Shown here: positions 19,641 to 27,061 of the stretch, piece after piece
Position numbering within the stretch: position 1 is the stretch's first letter
How the letters are laid out: each line of letters begins with the position of its first letter
Assembly (NCBI GenBank): GCA_905182395.1
Contig: CAJJBL010000053.1
Location: forward strand, 1 to 32,028
Source of the DNA: an alpha proteobacterium SCGC AAA536-G10
GTDB lineage: Bacteria; Pseudomonadota; Alphaproteobacteria; Puniceispirillales; Marisalimonadaceae
Length of the DNA stretch: 32,028 bases
Reading direction: 5' to 3'
The notes under the pieces: model-generated
Databases searched by the model: none
What the model was told of the DNA's origin: nothing
The model's input: only the letters and a program-made list of their open reading frames with translations
Translations under genes and position numbers: made by a program

Positions 19641-21094
19641 TTTAAATCATCCTTAGGATCTATCCATACATGACCATTATGTAATAAAATATTATCTTTA
19701 GGACCTGACGTTCCTGGAACATACAACTCAGGTGGATTATTTTTGACCATTTTAACTATAGGATCAATATAATCCCACGCAGCTAAAACTTCATCTGACC
19801 TCATAAATAATGTCTGATTACCCATTACAACGTCCATTAACAAACGTTCATATGCATCAGGTAATCTATAAGAAAAACTGTCACTAAAAGATAAATTTAG
19901 TTCAGAAGGAAAAAATTTTATTTCACCTGCTCCAGGTGCTTTTGATATTAATTGTAACTTTAAACCTTCTTGTGGCTGAACTCGTATAATAAGTCTATTA
20001 GGTAAATCTTCAGCTTGATTTTCTTTTAATTTAGAAAAAATATCATGAGGTTTCTTTTTAAACGTTATAACAATTTCACTTGCTCGTGAAGGCATTTTCT
20101 TTCCTGTTCTTACATAAAAAGGAACCCCTGCCCAACGCCAATTTTCAATACATACTTCAAGTGAAACAAAGGTTTCAGTATTAGAACGTTTTCCCAATTC
20201 ACTCTCATAACCTTGATACTGTCCAATTTGTATTTCAGTTTCCTTAAGTGGTTTTAAAGCTTTTAAAACTCTTAATTTTTCGTCTCTTACCTGATCAACA
20301 TCAAAATATGAAGGAGGTTCCATAGCAACTAAGCATATCAACTGCAACAAATGGTTTTGCAACATATCTTTAATGGCGCCATATTCATTATAATAACCAA
20401 TTCTGTCTTCAACTCCGATTGTCTCTGCAACAGTAATTTGAACATTATCAATATTTTTATTGTCCCATTGATTTTCAAAAAAAGTATTAGCAAACCTCAA
20501 AGCCATAAGGTTTTGGACAGTTTCTTTACCTAAATAATGATCTATTCTATATATTTGATGTTCTTCAAAAATATCATATAATTTTTTATTAATTATTATG
20601 GCTGACGATTTATTATGGCCAATTGGTTTTTCTATTACTAATCTACTTTGAGGAAAATTTAAACTTCCTTTTTTTATCACATTGCAAGCGTCTCCAATCA
20701 GACTAGATGCAATTGAAAGATAAAAAATACAAGGTCTTTTGAGATTACATTTATTATTCACTAATAATGATAAATTATTTAATCCTTCTCCTGATACTAC
20801 GTCAAGAACAACTATTTGTATTAAACTTTTAAATTCGGACCATTTTTTTTTGTTTATTGTTTTATTTTCTATTGCTTCTTTACAGTAAGGTAATAATTTA
20901 GATGAATACTCTTCTATATTACTTTTTTGACGAAGGCATATAATAATTCTAGATTCTTTGTTAATTTGATTATCTAAAAAGATCCAAAAAAGTGCTGGCA
21001 TTATTTTTCTTAGAGATAGATCACCACCACCACCAATGATTATAAAATCGCTTGGCACAAGTAAAGAATTGTTAGATATTTGTTTATTCATCAA
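19637..21094 (-). CDS. zwf: Glucose-6-phosphate dehydrogenase
   Basis: IIGGGGDLSLRKIMPALF, RLVIEKPIGHN, YRIDHYLGKETVQNLMALRFAN, RTGKKMPSRASEIVI. Confidence 0.95.
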   Translation of the reverse strand: MMNKQISNNSLLVPSDFIIIGGGGDLSLRKIMPALFWIFLDNQINKESRIIICLRQKSNIEEYSSKLLPYCKEAIENKTINKKKWSEFKSLIQIVVLDVVSGEGLNNLSLLVNNKCNLKRPCIFYLSIASSLIGDACNVIKKGSLNFPQSRLVIEKPIGHNKSSAIIINKKLYDIFEEHQIYRIDHYLGKETVQNLMALRFANTFFENQWDNKNIDNVQITVAETIGVEDRIGYYNEYGAIKDMLQNHLLQLICLVAMEPPSYFDVDQVRDEKLRVLKALKPLKETEIQIGQYQGYESELGKRSNTETFVSLEVCIENWRWAGVPFYVRTGKKMPSRASEIVITFKKKPHDIFSKLKENQAEDLPNRLIIRVQPQEGLKLQLISKAPGAGEIKFFPSELNLSFSDSFSYRLPDAYERLLMDVVMGNQTLFMRSDEVLAAWDYIDPIVKMVKNNPPELYVPGTSGPKDNILLHNGHVWIDPKDDLK

Positions 21095-21151
21095 AGCTCT
21101 TAAAATATAAAATTATTACTCTTAGTTCTCTTAATTTTTTTAAATATAACA

Positions 21152-21216
21152 CTTTTTTATACATTTTTATTAATTTAAATTATAAAGTTTATTATTTATT
21201 TTAATGTATAAAAAAG
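21152..21216. promoter_or_regulatory. 14-bp perfect inverted repeat in the zwf / YihU-like divergent promoter region
   Basis: CTTTTTTATACATT at 21152-21165 and its reverse complement AATGTATAAAAAAG at 21203-21216. Confidence 0.5.
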
Positions 21217-21277
21217 GTAAACATGTTAATAAAATTATTCAAAAAAAAATAATTAACTTTAATTGATGGGGAATTAA

Positions 21278-22186
21278 ATGGGAGAAAATATTGCTTTTAT
21301 AGGGCTTGGAGCTATGGGTGGGCCAATGGCTCAAAATATTATAAGAAAAGGAACTAAAGTATCTGTTTATGACATAGATAAAACAAAAATGGATCCTATA
21401 ATTGAAGTTGGAGGCACTCCTGGAAGGAATATAAAAGAGACAATTGAAAACGCTGACATCATTATTACTATGTTGCCTTCAACTGAAAATGTTAAGTCTG
21501 TTATGACTGATAATGATGGTGTTCTTTCTTTTGTTAAGCCAAATGCAATTATTTTAGATATGAGTACTATTGCCCCGACAGGAACAGATGAAATCTATAG
21601 ACTATGCAAAGAAAGTAATCTTCAATTTATAGATGCACCTGTAGGTAGATTAGTTAGTCATGCTATTTCTGGTGATTCACTTTTTATGGTTGGATGCGAC
21701 AATGAAGAAGCATTTAAAAAGATTGAACCTCTATTAAATGCTATGGGAACAACTATAATTAGATGCGGAAAAGTTGGATCTGGAATTAGAGCCAAAGTTG
21801 TAAATAATTTTCAGATATTAAGCATTGCTCAAATCACAGCAGAAGCATTAACTTTAGCACAAAAAATTGGACTTGATCTTGATGTGTTTAAAGAAGTCAA
21901 CGCTGGCACCACTGCTAACAATGGTCAATTCCATATTAACTTTTTATCAAAAGTACTTAAAAATGATATTGAACCAGGTTTTACGATTGACCTTGCACAT
22001 AAAGACATGGGTTTAGCAATAGAAACAGCTAATAGTTTCAGAGTAGGATTACCTGTAGGTTCTGCTGTTCAAGCAGTTTATGGGCAAGCAAGGTCTGGTA
22101 AGTTTGCAAAAAAAGACTTCAGCGCATTACTTGATTACGCTTGTGAACTAGCAGAGATTGATCCACCTAGAGTAAAAAAATCGTAA
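21278..22186 (+). CDS. Beta-hydroxyacid dehydrogenase family NAD(P)-dependent oxidoreductase, resembling YihU (3-sulfolactaldehyde reductase)
   Basis: IAFIGLGAMGGPMAQNI Rossmann motif; DAPVGR, GSGIRAKVVNNFQ, FTIDLAHKDMGLAIETAN and VYGQARSGKFAKKDFSALL resemble recalled YihU sequence more than HIBADH. Confidence 0.85.
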   Translation: MGENIAFIGLGAMGGPMAQNIIRKGTKVSVYDIDKTKMDPIIEVGGTPGRNIKETIENADIIITMLPSTENVKSVMTDNDGVLSFVKPNAIILDMSTIAPTGTDEIYRLCKESNLQFIDAPVGRLVSHAISGDSLFMVGCDNEEAFKKIEPLLNAMGTTIIRCGKVGSGIRAKVVNNFQILSIAQITAEALTLAQKIGLDLDVFKEVNAGTTANNGQFHINFLSKVLKNDIEPGFTIDLAHKDMGLAIETANSFRVGLPVGSAVQAVYGQARSGKFAKKDFSALLDYACELAEIDPPRVKKS

Positions 22187-22224
22187 AAAATTTGTTTACC
22201 TGTTTTTCAATATAAATGACTAGT

Positions 22225-22249
22225 TAGTATGATTAAATTAATCATACTA
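22225..22249. terminator. Near-perfect palindrome between convergent genes; candidate bidirectional terminator
   Basis: TAGTATGATTAA-A-TTAATCATACTA: 12-bp arms around one centre base, spanning the stop of the minus-strand SDR. Confidence 0.55.
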
Positions 22250-23015
22250 CTGGACATAATCCTCCATCTAAATTGATGGCTGTACCAGTTATATATGAAC
22301 TTTTATCAGAAGATAGAAACGCAACTAAATTAGCGTAATCAATTTCTTCACCTACTTTTCCCATAGGAACTTTTTTTGCCATTTGTTTGTAAAGTTCGTT
22401 TACTCCATCAGTACCAGCTCGGCGATCCCATTGAGCGCTTTTAAGTAAACCAATACAAATGGTGTTTACCCTTATATTATCTTTTGCATACTCATTGGCT
22501 AATGATTTTGTTAAATTGATACCTGCAGCTCGAGAAACAGTAGTAGGTAAAGACCCTGCATTAGGAGCCTTTCCACCACCAATAGTAGCATTGATTATAA
22601 CTCCTCCATTATTAAGTTTCATATGCGGAATAGCTAACCGACACATTCTAATTGTAGCCATAATTTTTAAATTTATGTCATCTTCCCAAATTTTATCTGT
22701 AACAGTTTCAAACATCCCTGCGGCAGATGCGCCAGCATTATTAAGTAAAATATCAACTTTTTTAAATCTAGAAATTGTCTCTTCAATTAATTTTTTACAA
22801 TCATCAGCTTTACTCACATCTGCTTGAACATTTAGAACTTCATTATTTGTTTTATTGGATATAATTTGAGCTTTTTCTTTTAAATAATCACCACGTCTTC
22901 CACATATTACTACTTTGGCCCCATGCTCTGATAACAATTGAGCAGAAGCAAACCCTAGTCCATCACTTCCACCAGTAATAACAGCAACTTTATCTTTCAA
23001 ACCTAAGTCAAACAT
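22242..23015 (-). CDS. SDR family oxidoreductase with non-canonical active-site motif
   Basis: VAVITGGSDGLGFASAQLL, NNAGASAAG; PTTVSRAAGINLTKSLANEYAKDNIRVNTI aligns to YxxxK as TxxxR. Confidence 0.9.
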   Translation of the reverse strand: MFDLGLKDKVAVITGGSDGLGFASAQLLSEHGAKVVICGRRGDYLKEKAQIISNKTNNEVLNVQADVSKADDCKKLIEETISRFKKVDILLNNAGASAAGMFETVTDKIWEDDINLKIMATIRMCRLAIPHMKLNNGGVIINATIGGGKAPNAGSLPTTVSRAAGINLTKSLANEYAKDNIRVNTICIGLLKSAQWDRRAGTDGVNELYKQMAKKVPMGKVGEEIDYANLVAFLSSDKSSYITGTAINLDGGLCPVV

Positions 23016-23053
23016 ATCAACACTCCTTTATTATTTAATAATTTATATTATAG

Positions 23054-24109
23054 TTATAATTGTATTTTAATAGTCTTATTAGTATCAGCCGATTCTAAGA
23101 TTGATAATGCAACTTTTAAAGTTGTCATTCCATCTTCAGCATCAGTAATAGGTTCTATTTTTCTTTCAATGACGTCTTTAAAATGATTTATTTGGGAAAT
23201 ATAAGGATCTAATTCAGTATAGTGAATTTCATTTTTAATTAATTTATCTTTCCAATTATTAATATTTGTTTTTTTATCATAGCTCCATAATTTAAGGTTA
23301 GGAAACTCCAAAGAGCCCTCAGTTCCTATTATTCGAATACTATTCTCACTTAATTTAGGAAGATGTATATTTTCTCCTATAGCGGTTTCCCAAGACCAAG
23401 GAGATGAACCTGCATCAGTTATTAGGAAATTTCCTAATATTCCATTTTTAAATTTAAAGTTAACAGTAAGAACATCTTCTTTTTTAAAATTTCTAAGCGC
23501 ATTTGTAGAAAATGAAGAAACCGTTTCAATTTCACCAAAGATATACCTTAAACAATCAATTTCATGAATAAGATTGGTAATAACTGGGCCTGCCGTAATT
23601 TCCTGTCTCCATTTAGGATCAAAATACTCATTATCTTTTCTTAATCCCCATATTCCTGACAAGCCTATAACTTGACCAAGCTTACCTTCCTTAATTATTT
23701 GTTTTGTATTTAATACTAAAGGATAAAATCTTCTTTGATGCCCAACTAAAACTTTACAATTTTGTTTTTTAGCAAGATCTAAAATTTCTTTAGCTTCAAT
23801 TACACTCGCTGTAATAGGCTTTTCAATTAAAACGTCTAAACCTAACTTTAAAGCCAAACATGATGTTTTATAGTGCATAATTGTTGGAGTAGATATTATA
23901 ACACCATCAACGCTTATGCTATTATTAAGGTCTTCTAAATTAGAAAAATAAGGCAAATTGTTAGAGTTACAAAAAAATTTTGCTTCTAAATCCAAGTCAA
24001 CTACGCCGCACACTTTAATACCATCCATCTTTTTAATCGCCATAACATGACGTTTCCCAATGGTTCCAAGACCTACAATGGCAATATTTATTATTTCTTT
24101 TTTTAGCAT
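23054..24109 (-). CDS. Gfo/Idh/MocA family oxidoreductase
   Basis: IAIVGLGTIGKRHVMAIKKM, DVLIEKPITASVIEAKEILDLAKK, VGHQRRFYP. Confidence 0.92.
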   Translation of the reverse strand: MLKKEIINIAIVGLGTIGKRHVMAIKKMDGIKVCGVVDLDLEAKFFCNSNNLPYFSNLEDLNNSISVDGVIISTPTIMHYKTSCLALKLGLDVLIEKPITASVIEAKEILDLAKKQNCKVLVGHQRRFYPLVLNTKQIIKEGKLGQVIGLSGIWGLRKDNEYFDPKWRQEITAGPVITNLIHEIDCLRYIFGEIETVSSFSTNALRNFKKEDVLTVNFKFKNGILGNFLITDAGSSPWSWETAIGENIHLPKLSENSIRIIGTEGSLEFPNLKLWSYDKKTNINNWKDKLIKNEIHYTELDPYISQINHFKDVIERKIEPITDAEDGMTTLKVALSILESADTNKTIKIQL

Positions 24110-24678
24110 TAAGTTTTAATTGAACTCATAAATCTATTCATAGAAATTGCACCATCAAAAGAATGAGGGAAAACTAGAGGTGTAGCTTTAGCCTCACATT
24201 TAATAACGATAAGAGACGGACCTTCTTCATTATAAACTGTATTTATAATCTTATCATAGTCATCTTCACTCTTAACTGTATAACAGTTATCAAAACCTGA
24301 TCCTTTAGCTATGAGTTCTAAGTCTGACTTTCCTGCAGTTGCCGTTGGTTGGCTACCTGTCTCTACATAAGACTCATTATCAAGTACTATAACAGTAAGA
24401 TTTGAAACAGGGTGATTTGCAATGGTAGCCAAAGAACCTAAACTCATCAAAGTATCACCGTCACCTGTAAACAATAATATTCTTAAATTTGGTTGAGCTG
24501 TTGCAAGACCTAATGCAAATGGTATTGATTGTCCCATTGCACCAATAAAACCAAAATTACCTATATTATCTCCAGCAGACATTAAATCCCAAGTAGAAGT
24601 ACCAATGCCACTCACTACTCGGAGATTATCTTTTCTATTTTTTAAAATTTTTTGTACAAATGGTCTTCTATCAATCAT
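24109..24678 (-). CDS. Thiamine pyrophosphate-binding decarboxylase subunit, ComE-like (sulfopyruvate/phosphonopyruvate decarboxylase type)
   Basis: TPP-binding motif GDGDTLMSLGSLATIANHPVSNLTVIVLDNESYVETGSQPTATAG. Confidence 0.82.
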   Translation of the reverse strand: MIDRRPFVQKILKNRKDNLRVVSGIGTSTWDLMSAGDNIGNFGFIGAMGQSIPFALGLATAQPNLRILLFTGDGDTLMSLGSLATIANHPVSNLTVIVLDNESYVETGSQPTATAGKSDLELIAKGSGFDNCYTVKSEDDYDKIINTVYNEEGPSLIVIKCEAKATPLVFPHSFDGAISMNRFMSSIKT

Positions 24679-24683
24679 AATCT

Positions 24684-25211
24684 TTATCCATTCTTAAATT
24701 GTTTAGCACCAATCATTTTCTGAGAAAGTAATACAGCTGCTGATCGATTTGTGTTGAACGCAAACCTAGCCGCGGCATCAACAGTAGAGCCAACTTCTTC
24801 TTCATAATCAGCACGAAATACTTTTATATCCATTGCTTCTAGAACTTTTGGTGTACCTAAACCCATAGGAACCTGCCACGGCACAAATTCTCCCCATTCA
24901 CCTCTCATTGAAACTACAGTAAGAAAAGGTATTCTGCATATATTAGGAAGAGCTAAAGCATTAATACAATTACCAACTCCACTTGATTGCATAAGTAATG
25001 CGCTTCTTTTCCCACCAGCATACGCTCCACAAGATAATCCAACACCATCTTGCTCAGTTGTTAAAGTTACAACATCAATTTCATTATCTTTTTCACAGAG
25101 ATTTATTAATGGTGTATGACCTGCATCTGGCACGTGCGAAACCATTGTTATGTCTAAGTCTTTAAAAACAGCATATATATCATTTCGCCAGTCTTTAACT
25201 AAATCTACCAT
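24684..25211 (-). CDS. Thiamine pyrophosphate-binding decarboxylase N-terminal subunit, ComD-like
   Basis: TTEQDGVGLSCGAYAGGKRSALLMQSSGVGNCINALALP resembles sulfopyruvate decarboxylase alpha subunits; 5-nt gap to the ComE-like ORF. Confidence 0.82.
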   Translation of the reverse strand: MVDLVKDWRNDIYAVFKDLDITMVSHVPDAGHTPLINLCEKDNEIDVVTLTTEQDGVGLSCGAYAGGKRSALLMQSSGVGNCINALALPNICRIPFLTVVSMRGEWGEFVPWQVPMGLGTPKVLEAMDIKVFRADYEEEVGSTVDAAARFAFNTNRSAAVLLSQKMIGAKQFKNG

Positions 25212-25409
25212 AGTTTACGTCCATTTCTATATATCATTAAATTCTAAATACTATTAAACATGTTAAATACTAAAACTTATAATTTCAAGCGTATTGGTTA
25301 AAAGTTTTATTTTAAATTACATAATTGAATATTTATTAAAAAACTATATCAAATGAAAAGTTCGTGCAATAATATTAAAATTATTTAAATTTTACAGGAA
25401 TTAGAGCTA

Positions 25410-26156
25410 ATGAATGAACATGAAACTAAAGTTGCAATTGTTACAGGTGCTGCAAAAAATATAGGAAGAGCAACCTGTGAAGGCTTATCTAGATTAGGCT
25501 TTAATATTTTAGTTCATGCTAATACTGATAAAGAAGGAGCGGCTGAAACTGTCAATTTAGTAAAAGCCAATGGACTGTTAGCAAATCAAGTGATTGGAGA
25601 TTTAACCAAGCCAGAAACATCTCAAGAATTAGTTTTTGAAGCAACTAAACTTGGAAAAGTATCTGCTTTAATAAACAACGCGTCTCAGAGAGAATTTAAT
25701 AAATTTGATGATATGACTTTTGATGATTGGCGTTTTGTAATGTCAATAAATTTAGATTCTTTATTTCATACTTGTAAAGCTGTTATTCCTGCTATGAAAG
25801 AAAATAAATGGGGAAGAATAATCAATTTAGGTGGTCTATCTGCGCATATAAGCGCCATTGGTAGGGCTCATGTAATAACATCTAAATCAGGAGTGATTGG
25901 GTTTACTCGAGCATTAGCCATGGAATATGCAGAGACAGGAATTACTATAAACTGTGTGGTTCCAGGATTAATAGATACGGTTAGAGGAACTTCAGCAGGT
26001 AGCAGTTTAGTTCATCCTTCTCACTCAAATCCTCCAGTAGGAAGAAAAGGTTTTCCTGTCGAGGTGGCAACTATGATAACTAATTTATGTGCCCCAAACT
26101 CAGACTTTATCACTGGTCAAACTATTCATGTTAATGGTGGCAGTTTTTTCTCGTAA
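25410..26156 (+). CDS. SDR family oxidoreductase with atypical catalytic position
   Basis: VAIVTGAAKNIGRATCEGLSRLG, LINNASQRE, AHVITSKSGVIGFTRALAMEYA, TGQTIHVNGGSFFS. Confidence 0.9.
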   Translation: MNEHETKVAIVTGAAKNIGRATCEGLSRLGFNILVHANTDKEGAAETVNLVKANGLLANQVIGDLTKPETSQELVFEATKLGKVSALINNASQREFNKFDDMTFDDWRFVMSINLDSLFHTCKAVIPAMKENKWGRIINLGGLSAHISAIGRAHVITSKSGVIGFTRALAMEYAETGITINCVVPGLIDTVRGTSAGSSLVHPSHSNPPVGRKGFPVEVATMITNLCAPNSDFITGQTIHVNGGSFFS

Positions 26157-26168
26157 AGAAATACAAAC

Positions 26169-27053
26169 TTGATGACAAACAAATCTATTGATATTTGGGC
26201 GGCATCATTTTTAATTATTTTTTCAGCTGTACTTGGTTTAAATCAAGTTCTCGTTAAATTAGTGAATGCTGGAATGCATCCTTTCTTTCAAGTAGCTTTA
26301 AGGTCAGCATTAGCTGTTTTCCCAATTTTAATCTTTTGTTATTTTTCAAAGAAAAAAATAATAATTTCAGATGGCAGTTTATTTCCAGGTATAATTGCAG
26401 GTGTTTTATTTGCTTTAGAATTTATACTATTATTTACTGCTTTAGATTATTCAACAGTAACAAGAGTTTCACTTATTTTTTATACTATGCCTGTATGGCT
26501 AACATTAGGTGCTCACTTTTTAATTGATGAAGACAAACTATCAAAAAATAAAATAATTGGATTATTTTTAGCTTTTTTTGGATTAATACTAGCTATTTAC
26601 AGACCTAATGAAATATATCAAAGCAAACAATTTCTAGGTGACTTATTCTCTCTATTAGCTAGTTTTTGTTGGGCTATAATAGCAATTATGCTCAAAATTA
26701 CACGTTTAAAAAAATCTATCCCTGAAACACAATTATTATATCAATTAATAGTATCTGGAGTAATTTTATTACCCGTATCTTTCTTGTTTGATGACTTTAT
26801 AAGAGAAATAAATATAAACTTAATATTTATATTTATATTTCAGGTTATTTTTGTTATGTGCATTGGCTTTATTGGCTGGCTATGGGTTATGTCTAAGCAC
26901 TCTGCTAGTAGCACGAGTTCTTTTTCATTCTTAACGCCCATATTTGGAGTTTTCTTTGGATGGCTAATAATGGATGATAATATAAACTCACAAATATATT
27001 TATCTTTATTTCTCACATGCTTAGGTATTTATATTATCAATAAAAAACAATAA
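26169..27053 (+). CDS. DMT family (EamA) transporter
   Basis: Multi-TM EamA pattern; TALDYSTVTRVSLIFYTMPVWLTLGAHFLIDEDKLSKNKIIGLFLAFFGLILAI. An ATG at 26172 is the likely start. Confidence 0.85.
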   Translation: MMTNKSIDIWAASFLIIFSAVLGLNQVLVKLVNAGMHPFFQVALRSALAVFPILIFCYFSKKKIIISDGSLFPGIIAGVLFALEFILLFTALDYSTVTRVSLIFYTMPVWLTLGAHFLIDEDKLSKNKIIGLFLAFFGLILAIYRPNEIYQSKQFLGDLFSLLASFCWAIIAIMLKITRLKKSIPETQLLYQLIVSGVILLPVSFLFDDFIREININLIFIFIFQVIFVMCIGFIGWLWVMSKHSASSTSSFSFLTPIFGVFFGWLIMDDNINSQIYLSLFLTCLGIYIINKKQ

Positions 27054-27061
27054 TAATATTA

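Noticed and set aside
19029-22186. zwf-pgl plus the YihU-like gene as a sulfo-Entner-Doudoroff (sulfoquinovose) operon
   Set aside because: Zwf and Pgl have canonical sugar-phosphate enzyme motifs and are transcribed away from the YihU-like gene; no KDSG aldolase, dehydratase or sulfoquinovosidase is visible.
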